Source of the DNA: CAZAGA01 sp041912175
Lineage (GTDB): Bacteria > Chloroflexota > Anaerolineae > Anaerolineales > UBA4823
Length of the DNA stretch: 13,515 nt
Direction: 5' to 3'
Assembly (NCBI GenBank): GCA_041912175.1
Contig: JAYRNN010000013.1
Coordinates: forward strand, 1-13,515
How positions within the stretch are numbered: position 1 is the stretch's first letter; every line of letters begins with the position of its first letter. The notes under the pieces were generated by a model. That model did no database searches, was not told where the DNA came from, and saw only the letters and a program-made list of their open reading frames with translations. Position numbers and translations under genes: made by a program. Shown in pieces: positions 1 through 7,189 of this stretch.

Positions 1-314
1 AGAGTGGAAGACTGGACTGCGAACAGCCGGCCGAAGTCCTGGCGCGCCGAGTTCGGGCCTACCAACCCTGGCCTGGCGCTGATACCATCTGGCAAGGAGT
101 ATTTTTGAAGATATTGAGGGCATCGGCCATACTACCCGACTCATCAACCAGCGTCCCGGTTGCCAGCGGGCAACTCGCCCGCGTTGACGGGCTCCCGGCG
201 ATTGGAACTGTGCAGGGTTGGCTTGTTTTGGAAGAAGTACAGCCGGCTGGGAAACGCAGCATGTCTGGCGAGGACTTTTTAAGAGGCGCTAAAGATTGGG
301 GGATGATGCTATGA
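1..314 (+). CDS. fmt: Methionyl-tRNA formyltransferase, C-terminal part (5' end outside window)
   Basis: Fmt transfers a formyl group from 10-formyl-tetrahydrofolate to methionyl-tRNA(fMet) in the cytoplasm for translation initiation. Only the last 103 residues are present, read in the frame beginning at base 3. They match the C-terminal tRNA-binding domain of the family: an early RVRAYQPWPGADT stretch (family pattern RAF.PWPGA), then LKILRAS, a small beta-barrel part, and the typical ending LEEVQPAGKRSMSGEDFLRG. The catalytic N-terminal domain lies upstream of the window. The frame is open to base 1, and the TTG at 105 is an internal codon, not a start. The stop codon overlaps the ATG of the next gene (ATGA), which suggests translational coupling. 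The identification rests on the C-terminal domain only but the match is specific. Confidence 0.9.
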   Translation, partial: SGRLDCEQPAEVLARRVRAYQPWPGADTIWQGVFLKILRASAILPDSSTSVPVASGQLARVDGLPAIGTVQGWLVLEEVQPAGKRSMSGEDFLRGAKDWGMML

Positions 315-1666
315 ACGAGATCTATAAAAAACGCCTGGCGCTCTTTCCTGACTCAACCAGGTTAGAATCCAAAAACAACCATACTCGCTTGACGATCTCA
401 GGTCAAGATCTATTCGAGCTGGCTCAAGAATTCGGAACGCCGCTCTATGTGTACGATCGTGCGACGCTGGATTCAAGCGTGGATGGATATAAAGAAGCCT
501 TATCCAATCATTATTCGGCCCCGAGCGGGATTACTTATGCCGGAAAAGCATTTCTATGCCTGGCCATCGCCCAATGGACCCAAGAGCATGGTTTGACCCT
601 GGATTGTACCGGCGCGGGCGAAATTGCGATTGCCGAAGCGGCGGGGACCCCGCGCAGCAACACCTTGGTGCATGGTGTTAATAAAAGCCAGATTGATTTG
701 GAGGCGGCAATTCACAAAGCAGGGATCATTGTTGTAGATAACCTGGACGAGTTGCAGCGACTGGTTCTCCTGTCGAACCAATTTGAAGGTTCGTTTCCAG
801 ATCTCTGGCTACGCTTCCGGCCAGGTCTGGCTGTCGACACGCACACATTCAGGCAAACCGGCCAGGACGATAGCAAGTTTGGTATGGGGCCAAGCGAAAT
901 CGAACAGGCTGTCCAACAATGTGATACTCACCATCTCCCATTGAAAGGGCTTCACTTCCATCAGGGCTCGCATTTCCATGACCCGGCCCCACTCCGACCG
1001 GCAATCCAGGCTGCTCTCAACCTGTTGGCAAGCATAAAAGAAAAAACCGGTTGGTACCCAGAGACGGTATGCACAGGCGGCGGATGGGGCATCCCCTATC
1101 ACGAGGACGAGCTGTCCCATCCATCCGTGGAGAGTTACCTATCTGTGATTGGAGAAAGCCTAACGGCAGGCTGCATCGAACACCATTTGCCGCTGCCACG
1201 TTTGCAAGTGGAACCAGGACGGAGCCTGGTTGCGCGTGCTGGTGTGGCTATTTACGAGGTGGGAGCGATCAAGCATACAACTTCACGGCGCTGGATCGTG
1301 TTGGATGGCGGACTGGCCGATAACCCCCGCCCGGCGTTGTATGGCGCGCGTTATTCTGCCCTGCCCGTTCTGGACCCCCAACGCCCCAGTTCGGGAGCAG
1401 CCTGGTTGGGGGGACCATTCTGTGAAAGCGGCGATATTCTCATCGAGAATTTGCCAATGCCTGATTTGTCCGTAGGAGAACTGGTTGCCATCCCTGCCAG
1501 CGGCGCCTATCAGTTGAGCATGGGCAGTAATTATAACGGGGCGCGCAAACCGGCGGTGGTATGGCTGGATCAAGACCGGGCGCATTTAATCCAACGGCGG
1601 GAGACGCTCGAAGATTTATACCGGCGCGATATTCCTTTACCCCTACAGCAAGGCGCCAAGATATGA
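311..1666 (+). CDS. lysA: Diaminopimelate decarboxylase (PLP-dependent, fold type III)
   Basis: LysA removes CO2 from meso-diaminopimelate to give L-lysine, the last step of lysine synthesis, in the cytoplasm. The 451-residue product has the family's features in order: YAGKAF with the PLP-binding lysine at residue 79, DSKFGM, LHFHQGSH, the phosphate-binding loop CTGGGWGIPY, VEPGRSLV, the CESGD loop that supplies a cysteine to the partner subunit's active site, and GAYQLSMGSNYNG near the C-terminus. Length is normal for LysA (about 400-450). I chose ATG 311 over an in-frame TTG at 296: ATG overlaps the fmt stop and has GGGGGA about 8 bases upstream. Other enzymes of this fold (ornithine, arginine, carboxynorspermidine decarboxylases) are the main alternatives; the CESGD and GAY..S motifs favour LysA. 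Confidence 0.88.
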   Translation: MNEIYKKRLALFPDSTRLESKNNHTRLTISGQDLFELAQEFGTPLYVYDRATLDSSVDGYKEALSNHYSAPSGITYAGKAFLCLAIAQWTQEHGLTLDCTGAGEIAIAEAAGTPRSNTLVHGVNKSQIDLEAAIHKAGIIVVDNLDELQRLVLLSNQFEGSFPDLWLRFRPGLAVDTHTFRQTGQDDSKFGMGPSEIEQAVQQCDTHHLPLKGLHFHQGSHFHDPAPLRPAIQAALNLLASIKEKTGWYPETVCTGGGWGIPYHEDELSHPSVESYLSVIGESLTAGCIEHHLPLPRLQVEPGRSLVARAGVAIYEVGAIKHTTSRRWIVLDGGLADNPRPALYGARYSALPVLDPQRPSSGAAWLGGPFCESGDILIENLPMPDLSVGELVAIPASGAYQLSMGSNYNGARKPAVVWLDQDRAHLIQRRETLEDLYRRDIPLPLQQGAKI

Positions 1667-2283
1667 CCCACTCGATAACCTTCATCCGTCACGGCGAGTC
1701 AGTTGGCAACGCCAACGGCCAGATCCAGGGGCAAAGCGATATGCCTTTGACCGAAAAAGGCGAGCAACAGGCGCTGGCAATGGCCCAGACCTGGCAAAAA
1801 AGCGGTCGGAGCTTTGATCAGATTATCGCCAGCCCGTTGACACGCGCTCGCCGCACTGCTGAAATCATCGCTGCGACCTTGAACTCACCGCTGAGTCTCG
1901 ATCCTATCTGGGCCGAAAGAGGGTTTGGAGAAATCGAGGGCCGATCGTTTGAAGAAATAATGCAGCAAGAGCCCAATTTTGATTTCAACCACCCATACCA
2001 ACCGCCTGGAGGCGACGGCGAGAGCATTGTCGATGTTTTTCTACGCGCCAGCCAGGCATTACAAGGCCTGCTGCGTTACCCCTCAGGTTCTTACCTGATC
2101 GTTTCACACGGCGCGCTGATCAATATGGTTATGTATGCCGTGCTTGGAATCAGCCCACACAACAGCCCCCGCAGCCCCAGGTTCATTTTTACCAACACCA
2201 GTTATATCGATCTCCTGTATCATCCGGAGATCCAGCAATGGCGTATACAACGCTTTTGGAATAGTGAAAACCCCATCGGATAA
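1663..2283 (+). CDS. Histidine phosphatase family protein (phosphoglycerate mutase-like)
   Basis: This 206-residue protein belongs to branch 1 of the histidine phosphatase superfamily, which uses a phosphohistidine intermediate. Visible catalytic features are the N-terminal FIRHGES (RHG at residues 9-11, nucleophile His10), the arginine-containing ASPLTRARRTAE stretch, an acid residue Glu85 in WAERGFGEIEG, and the second histidine, His149, in IVSHGALI. The substrate cannot be read from the sequence; relatives include CobC-type phosphatases, phosphoglycerate mutases and acid phosphatases. I chose ATG 1663 because it overlaps the lysA stop as ATGA and the RHG motif then falls at the usual distance from the N-terminus; AAGG at 1650-1653 may be its ribosome site. 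A longer reading from 1561 would lie inside lysA. It is probably in the same operon as lysA and the downstream reductase. Confidence 0.85.
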   Translation: MTHSITFIRHGESVGNANGQIQGQSDMPLTEKGEQQALAMAQTWQKSGRSFDQIIASPLTRARRTAEIIAATLNSPLSLDPIWAERGFGEIEGRSFEEIMQQEPNFDFNHPYQPPGGDGESIVDVFLRASQALQGLLRYPSGSYLIVSHGALINMVMYAVLGISPHNSPRSPRFIFTNTSYIDLLYHPEIQQWRIQRFWNSENPIG

Positions 2284-2287
2284 AACC

Positions 2288-3358
2288 TTGTATCCTGCAG
2301 AAAAAGGCGTAGAAACGCAACGACTGACACGCATCCTGAGTTTTGGGGCAGGCGCGATCGGTACTTATATCGGCGGCAGCCTGGCGCAGACTGGCCGCAA
2401 GGTCGTTTTTCTTGAGAGGCCGGAAGTGGCCGAAACGTTAAACCGGCGAGGGTTACACTTGACAATTGACGGGCAACATCAGACGATTCCCGATCCAATT
2501 GTAGTTACCACCTACGAAGATGCGATTGGTTATGCGCCGTTCGACCTGGCCATCTTCGCCCTAAAATCGTATGACACACACAGCGCTTTAGAAAATCTAA
2601 AAGAATTCCAGAAGTACTTGCCCCCAATTTTATGCCTTCAGAACGGCGTCGACAACGAACCCATCCTGGAGTCCACGCTCGGGGTTGATCACGTGATCGC
2701 CGGGACCGTAACCAGCGCGATCGGTCGTCGGGCAGCCGGTGATATCATCCTGGAACGCAAGCGAGGCATCGGCATCGCGGATGGCCACCCGCTTTCCGGA
2801 GTTTGTGTCAAAGTACTGAATGATGCCGGTTTGAACGCTCAATTGTATGCTTCAGCTTCCAACATGAAATGGTCCAAATTACTGACCAACTTGCCAGCCA
2901 ATGCCAGCTCAGCCATCCTGAACATGAGTCCAGGAGAAATATTCAATCATCCCGGTTTATTCGAGTTGGAGATACGCCAGTTGCGCGAAACGCTGGCCGT
3001 GATGCAAGCACAAAAGATTTCGGCGATAAATTTACCTGGGACGCCAGTGCGTTTGTTTGCCTGGGCGATTCGTTATCTGCCGCTAACCCTATCCCGTCGC
3101 GTCTTGCAGCGAGCTATTGGATCAGGGCGCGGCGGTAAAATGCCGTCTTTCCATATCGACCTGCATAGTGGACGCGGCAAAAGCGAAGTAACTTATCTGA
3201 ATGGCGCAGTGGCAGACTATGGAGAATCCTTCCGGGTCCCCACGCCGGTTAACCGGTTCTTAAACGATACCCTGTTAGCCCTGACGCAAGGTAAACTGCC
3301 CTTGAATACCTATGCGCAAAACCCAAACAAATTCCTTGAGGATTCAAGACGCTTCTGA
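2288..3358 (+). CDS. 2-dehydropantoate 2-reductase family protein (ketopantoate reductase-like)
   Basis: PanE-type enzymes reduce ketopantoate to pantoate with NADPH on the way to coenzyme A. This product (356 residues from the chosen start) has the N-terminal Rossmann fold with GAGAIG at residues 20-25, CLQNGVDNE with the conserved Asn119, AGTVTSAIGR, KWSKLLTN with the likely catalytic Lys197, and SEVTYLNGAV with Glu300, followed by VPTPVNR. All catalytic residues known for the family are present. It is slightly longer than typical PanE (about 300-340), so it could act on a related 2-oxo acid. The start is uncertain: no ATG lies near the Rossmann motif. I chose TTG 2288, four bases after the previous stop with GGA about 7 bases upstream; GTG 2264 or CTG 2324 are alternatives. 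It ends the plus-strand operon, tail to tail with the phosphorylase gene. Confidence 0.82.
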   Translation: MYPAEKGVETQRLTRILSFGAGAIGTYIGGSLAQTGRKVVFLERPEVAETLNRRGLHLTIDGQHQTIPDPIVVTTYEDAIGYAPFDLAIFALKSYDTHSALENLKEFQKYLPPILCLQNGVDNEPILESTLGVDHVIAGTVTSAIGRRAAGDIILERKRGIGIADGHPLSGVCVKVLNDAGLNAQLYASASNMKWSKLLTNLPANASSAILNMSPGEIFNHPGLFELEIRQLRETLAVMQAQKISAINLPGTPVRLFAWAIRYLPLTLSRRVLQRAIGSGRGGKMPSFHIDLHSGRGKSEVTYLNGAVADYGESFRVPTPVNRFLNDTLLALTQGKLPLNTYAQNPNKFLEDSRRF

Positions 3359-3397
3359 CTTGATGAGCTCGAACCAAGATAAGCCACTACGTTGACA

Positions 3398-4702
3398 TTA
3401 CTCAACCAGACCATGAAAGAGCGGCAACGCTGGAACCTTGGTATCTGACCAACAATGCGCCTCCAGCAAGCTTTCCCGGGCTTCGTACAGTTTTTGCCTA
3501 TCATTCGCATACAACGTAAACAAGAGCTGGCCTTGATCCACCCAATCCCCCACCTTGTGATGGATCAGCACACCTACAGCGTGATCGACCGGGTCCCCTT
3601 TCTTGAGCCGGCCTGCGCCTAGTCGCATGGCGGTTTCACCGACACTCAAGGCATTGATTTCACTCAAGTATCCATCCCGAGAGGAAAGGACGGGTTCAAC
3701 CAGGTTTGCCTGCGGAAGACGATCTGGCTCATCGATAGCACGAACATCGCCGCTCTGCGCGTGAACCAGGCGTCTAAATGTCTCCCAACCCAGGCCTTTA
3801 CGCAGGGCGTCTTCTGCCATCTGCATGCCAATCTTTGTCGTGTCCGCCTTTCCCCCGAGCATTAGCATATAGCCCGCCAGGGTCAAGCAATGTTCCCGAA
3901 AATCCTGTGGTCCCTGATTGTGTAGCGTGTCAATCGCTTCGCGGACTTCCAAAGCATTGCCGACCGCGCAGCCCAAAGGCTGGTTCATGTCTGAGAGCAA
4001 CGCCACTGCTTTACGCCCTGCCAGGTGGGCGATATCTACCAACAGCCGGGCGAGTTCCTGCCCCGCTTCGATCGTCTCCATGAAAGCCCCATTCCCAACT
4101 TTTACATCCAGGACGATCGCCTGGGCGCCGGCGGCGATCTTTTTGCTCATGATCGAAGAAGCAATTAATGGGGTGGAATTCACAGTGCCTGTCACATCCC
4201 GCAGCGCGTACAGTTTTCCATCTGCTGGGGCCAGGTCAGCGCTCTGACCGGTTAGCACCAAACCAATCTGGCGTAATTGGCTTAGAAATTCCGCCGTGCT
4301 CAGGTCCGTGCGATAGCCAGGAATAGACTCGAGTTTATCCAATGTCCCGCCGGTGAAGCCGAGCCCACGTCCGGACATTTTTCCGACTGGCAAACCACAG
4401 GCGGCCACTAAAGGTTCCACTACCAGGGAAGTCTTATCGCCGACCCCTCCCGTGGAATGTTTATCCACGGCAATAGGAACAACCTGCGAGAGATCCAAGA
4501 TTTTGCCGGAATTGGCCATCGCCAGAGTTAGATCGGTTGTCTCGCGCGGCGTCATTCCATTCAGCAAAACGGCCATCGCAAAAGCAGCCGCCTGGTAATC
4601 TGGGATTTCTCCGCCTGCGTACCCTTGGATAAAAAAGGATATTTCTTCCTGGGTCAGCTCTTGCCGGTCACGTTTCCGAATGATGATGTCGACGGCGCGC
4701 AT
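3398..4702 (-). CDS. pdp: Pyrimidine-nucleoside (thymidine/uridine) phosphorylase
   Basis: The enzyme splits thymidine or uridine with phosphate into the free base and (deoxy)ribose 1-phosphate in nucleoside salvage. The 434-residue length is normal for the family. Visible signatures are VDKHSTGGVGDK (residues 79-90, phosphate site), the family signature SGRGLGFTGGTLDKLES (110-126), and the pyrimidine-binding set Arg168, Ser183 and Lys187 in ALRDVTG and SSIMSKKIA, at the same positions as in Bacillus pyrimidine-nucleoside phosphorylase. A C-terminal alpha/beta domain follows. Telling PyNP from strict thymidine phosphorylase (DeoA) by eye is not secure. The ATG start has GGAG 7 bases upstream. 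It lies 63 bases behind queA and has its own candidate promoter there. With upp nearby it would convert uridine to UMP through uracil. Confidence 0.93.
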   Translation of the reverse strand: MRAVDIIIRKRDRQELTQEEISFFIQGYAGGEIPDYQAAAFAMAVLLNGMTPRETTDLTLAMANSGKILDLSQVVPIAVDKHSTGGVGDKTSLVVEPLVAACGLPVGKMSGRGLGFTGGTLDKLESIPGYRTDLSTAEFLSQLRQIGLVLTGQSADLAPADGKLYALRDVTGTVNSTPLIASSIMSKKIAAGAQAIVLDVKVGNGAFMETIEAGQELARLLVDIAHLAGRKAVALLSDMNQPLGCAVGNALEVREAIDTLHNQGPQDFREHCLTLAGYMLMLGGKADTTKIGMQMAEDALRKGLGWETFRRLVHAQSGDVRAIDEPDRLPQANLVEPVLSSRDGYLSEINALSVGETAMRLGAGRLKKGDPVDHAVGVLIHHKVGDWVDQGQLLFTLYANDRQKLYEARESLLEAHCWSDTKVPALPLFHGLVE

Positions 4703-4737
4703 ACGATTTCTCCGTTTTTTTATTAATAGGGGTTTCT

Positions 4738-4769
4738 AAAATTATAACCGTCTTTTATTTGAGCGTCAC
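4738..4769 (-). promoter_or_regulatory. Candidate sigma70-type promoter for the pyrimidine-nucleoside phosphorylase gene
   Basis: On the minus strand a perfect TATAAT (-10) sits at 4746-4741. A GTGACG hexamer (4 of 6 bases of TTGACA) sits at 4769-4764, giving a 17-base spacer. The -35 overlaps the queA stop codon. Predicted transcription start is near 4734, leaving a leader of about 30 bases that contains the GGAG site of the next gene. This would let the phosphorylase be expressed apart from ruvB-queA. The layout is seen directly; function is inferred. Confidence 0.6.
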
Positions 4770-5788
4770 AGGATCAACATCGCGTCGCCAAATGAGTAAA
4801 AACGATACTGATGCCGAATCGCCTCAGCGTAAGCCAGCAAGATATTTTCCCTTCCGGCAAATGCAGACACCAGCATGAGCAATGTGGAGCGAGGTAAGTG
4901 GAAATTGGTAATCATGGAATCTACGGCGCGGAAATGGAAACCTGGTAGGATAAATAGATCCGTAGGGCCCTCGTACGCCTCCAATATATCAACTGATCTG
5001 GCCGAACGCGCCGCGCTTTCTAAAGAGCGCACGCTGGTGGTGCCGACTGCGACTACCTTACCACCGGCCTGGCGCGCCTTACGTACCGCTAAAACCGTTT
5101 CCTGGGGAACCTGGCACCATTCCGTGTGAATTTTATGTTGGTCAGGTTGTTCTTCGGTCACCGGAGCGAATGTATCCAGCCCGACATGAAGAGTCACCCT
5201 TCCTGTGGAGACCCCGATCTGTTGCAGATGCGTTAGTAGATCAGGGGTAAAATGCAAGCCGGCGGTAGGAGCGGCGGCTGAGCCCATTGCGCGTGCATAG
5301 ACCGTCTGGTAACGCTCCGGGTCCTGAAGCGGCGCATGGATGTACGGTGGGAGAGGTACATGACCGATACGATTGAAGAGCGGCTCAATCGGCTCATCAA
5401 AACGCAGCCAGCGGCGCGGGCCATCAAGCACAGACACGATCTCTGTTTTTGGACCATCTTCAACTTGTAAAGATTTCCCGAGCGAGAGGCCCTTGCCCCC
5501 CACCAGACCCTCCCACGTAAAAGGATCGAGCTGGCGTAAAAGCAAAATTTCAACCCGCCCACCGCTTGGTATTTTCCGCGCAAACAATCGAGCCGGAATT
5601 ACTCGCGTTTCGTTTAAAACCAGGATATCGGAGGCATGCAAAAAATTTTCAAGATCCCGAAAGCGAGCATGCTCGATCGCCCCTGTTTTACGATCTAGAA
5701 CCAGGAGGCGGGAAGCGTCGCGAGGTTCCAACGGCGTCTGTGCAATAAGTTCAACCGGTAGCTCGTAATCAAAATCTGATGTTTTCAC
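4766..5788 (-). CDS. queA: S-adenosylmethionine:tRNA ribosyltransferase-isomerase
   Basis: QueA moves the ribosyl part of S-adenosylmethionine onto preQ1 in tRNA, giving epoxyqueuosine in the anticodon wobble position of tRNAs for Asp, Asn, His and Tyr. The 340-residue product carries DFDYELP at residues 5-11, LNETRVIPARL, the GGRVEILLL strand, HVPLPPYI, the strongly conserved PTAGLHFT (174-181), TLHVGLDTFAPV, and TNFHLPRSTLLMLVSAFAG near the end. I chose GTG 5788 because the protein then begins at the usual family N-terminus (VKTSDFDY). A TTG four codons upstream at 5800 touches the AAGG ribosome site directly and is unlikely. One small departure is GLDTF where most members have GLGTF. It follows the DUF2905 gene by 29 bases in a ruvB-DUF2905-queA cluster. 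Confidence 0.95.
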   Translation of the reverse strand: MKTSDFDYELPVELIAQTPLEPRDASRLLVLDRKTGAIEHARFRDLENFLHASDILVLNETRVIPARLFARKIPSGGRVEILLLRQLDPFTWEGLVGGKGLSLGKSLQVEDGPKTEIVSVLDGPRRWLRFDEPIEPLFNRIGHVPLPPYIHAPLQDPERYQTVYARAMGSAAAPTAGLHFTPDLLTHLQQIGVSTGRVTLHVGLDTFAPVTEEQPDQHKIHTEWCQVPQETVLAVRKARQAGGKVVAVGTTSVRSLESAARSARSVDILEAYEGPTDLFILPGFHFRAVDSMITNFHLPRSTLLMLVSAFAGRENILLAYAEAIRHQYRFYSFGDAMLIL

Positions 5789-5817
5789 AGACGTATGCAA
5801 CCTTCGAGAGAATTCGA

Positions 5818-6054
5818 TTACCGGTGGAGAAACCGTGCGAGTAAATTCAAAGCCAATGTGAGCAGGATTGACAGCGCAATGGATGCCCCGAGCGCGAAAA
5901 CGCAGGTCGCATTTCCGGATTGGATGCGGATATTGCCTGGAATCCTCGCAAAGCTAATCCCTGACTTGCCTAAAAAGTAAAGCAAGCCCCCAATCAACAT
6001 CAGTGCACCCCCTAAAACAAGCAACACCCGCCCAAAAGAAAGCATCGGATTCAT
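5818..6054 (-). CDS. DUF2905 family small membrane protein
   Basis: This 78-residue protein has two predicted membrane helices (about residues 7-28 and 51-73) joined by a short loop with RIPGNIRI, which resembles the PGDI motif of DUF2905 proteins. A GK pair ends helix 1 and a basic RFLHR tail follows helix 2. The function of the family is unknown. From general knowledge, DUF2905 genes are often found beside ruvB or queA, and here the gene lies exactly between them, 6 bases after the ruvB stop. I chose ATG 6054; a second ATG at 6045 is possible and neither has a clear ribosome site, so translation may depend on coupling to ruvB. Confidence 0.82.
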   Translation of the reverse strand: MNPMLSFGRVLLVLGGALMLIGGLLYFLGKSGISFARIPGNIRIQSGNATCVFALGASIALSILLTLALNLLARFLHR

Positions 6055-6060
6055 ATTGGC

Positions 6061-7086
6061 TTAGAAGAGGCGCGTTTGATTTTCCTTGGGAAATTCAAAA
6101 CCAAGATGGTCGTAAGCACGCCGCGTTGCCAGACGGCCCTGGGGAGTACGTTCTAAAAACCCGAGCTGAAGAAGAAAAGGCTCAGCCACATCCATGATCG
6201 TATCCGCCTCTTCGCTGATCGAAGCCGCAATCGTGTTCAACCCCACCGGGCCGCCGTTGTATTTTTCAATCACAGCTCGCAATACTCTGCGGTCGAGGTC
6301 ATCCAATCCCAGCGGGTCAACCTCCAGTAAATCCAAGGCATCCCGGGATACAAGGCGTGTGATGACGCCATCTGCACGCACCTCGGCGTAATCACGCACC
6401 CGCCTGAGAAGGCGTAATGCCACGCGGGGCGTGCCACGCCCTCGTTGGGCAATTTCATCCACGCCATCTTCCTCTGCATGGACACCCATAACGCGCGCCC
6501 CGCGTCGCACAATTTGGCGCATGGCGGCAATGTCGTAAAAATCAAGCCGATAGACAGCGCCAAAACGAGCCCGCAGTGGCGCGGTTACCAGAGCCAGGCG
6601 AGTTGTAGCGCCAATCACAGTGAACCGCGGCAGTTTTAAGCGAATCGAACGCGCGGACGGCCCTTTGCCGATGACAATATCCAATGCGAAATCTTCCATC
6701 GCTGGATAAAGTACTTCTTCAATCGCCCGCCCCAGACGGTGGACTTCATCAATGAATAAGACATCTCCCGCTCTTAAATTCGTCAGGATAGCAGCCAGAT
6801 CGCCCGGGCGTTCGATCGCTGGGCCGGCGGTAATCTTGATACTGACATCCATCTCGTTGGCTAAAATATGCGCCAGGGTGGTTTTACCTAACCCGGGCGG
6901 CCCATAGAACAAGACATGATCGAGAGGCTCAGAACGCTGGCGGGCAGCCAAAATCAGAATCTGCAGGTTTTCCTTCACCTTATCCTGTCCGATCAAATCA
7001 GACAGGATTTTGGGCCGCATGGCGGTGTCCAACCGATCTTCAGGTTGTGGTTGTGGGTTCATCAATCGATTAGGAGCATCACTCAT
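6061..7086 (-). CDS. ruvB: Holliday junction branch migration DNA helicase RuvB
   Basis: RuvB is the hexameric AAA+ motor that, with RuvA, drives branch migration of Holliday junctions in recombination repair. The 341-residue product shows the RuvB N-terminal RPKILSDLIGQDKVKENL, Walker A GPPGLGKT (residues 62-69), Walker B LFIDEVHRL with Asp113-Glu114, the beta-hairpin region for RuvA contact (DIVIGKGPSARSIRL), sensor 1 VIGATTR, the arginine finger region PLRARFG, and sensor 2 RGTPRVALRLLRR, then the winged-helix domain with GGPVGLNTIA and EPFLLQLGFLERTPQGR. I chose ATG 7086. A TTG at 7128 would read through the promoter, and ATG 7062 has no ribosome site. No ribosome site precedes ATG 7086 either, and a TATAAT ends 7 bases upstream, so the message may be leaderless. 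No ruvA or ruvC lies in this window. Confidence 0.97.
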   Translation of the reverse strand: MSDAPNRLMNPQPQPEDRLDTAMRPKILSDLIGQDKVKENLQILILAARQRSEPLDHVLFYGPPGLGKTTLAHILANEMDVSIKITAGPAIERPGDLAAILTNLRAGDVLFIDEVHRLGRAIEEVLYPAMEDFALDIVIGKGPSARSIRLKLPRFTVIGATTRLALVTAPLRARFGAVYRLDFYDIAAMRQIVRRGARVMGVHAEEDGVDEIAQRGRGTPRVALRLLRRVRDYAEVRADGVITRLVSRDALDLLEVDPLGLDDLDRRVLRAVIEKYNGGPVGLNTIAASISEEADTIMDVAEPFLLQLGFLERTPQGRLATRRAYDHLGFEFPKENQTRLF

Positions 7087-7090
7087 GGGC

Positions 7091-7102
7091 AAAATTATAA
7101 CC
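7091..7102 (-). promoter_or_regulatory. Candidate -10 element of the ruvB promoter
   Basis: On the minus strand a perfect TATAAT lies at 7099-7094, inside the 12-mer GGTTATAATTTT that is also found at the phosphorylase promoter. Only 7 bases separate the -10 from the ruvB ATG, so transcription would start at or next to the start codon. No good -35 is visible at 16-18 bases. The position suggests a leaderless transcript; this is inference. Confidence 0.5.
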
Positions 7103-7142
7103 TGAACTACCTGAAACAGTCGCGCCAACTCCCCATGGATGA

Positions 7143-7185
7143 TTGAGTAGATTATAATTTACGATTATATTTCCAATTTGGAGGG
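7143..7185 (+). promoter_or_regulatory. Candidate upp promoter(s) and ribosome binding site
   Basis: Two overlapping candidates are visible. A perfect TATAAT at 7153-7158 lacks a clear -35. TTGAGT at 7143-7148 and TATATT at 7166-7171 are separated by 17 bases (4 of 6 and 5 of 6 consensus matches). GGAGGG at 7180-7185 is a strong ribosome site 4 bases before the upp ATG. The second candidate would start transcription almost at the ribosome site, so the TATAAT is perhaps the main element. Together with the ruvB -10 this makes a compact divergent promoter region. Confidence 0.5.
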
Positions 7186-7189
7186 CTCA

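Noticed and set aside
3359..3406. Convergent gap between the reductase and the phosphorylase, with GTTGA/TCAAC inverted repeat at 3391-3406
   Set aside because: The stem has 5 base pairs and no T-run. I see no supported terminator or RNA gene in this gap.
5373..5768. 131-residue open frame on the plus strand
   Set aside because: It is antisense to queA, rich in Arg, Ser and Pro as expected for a shadow frame, and has no recognisable motif.
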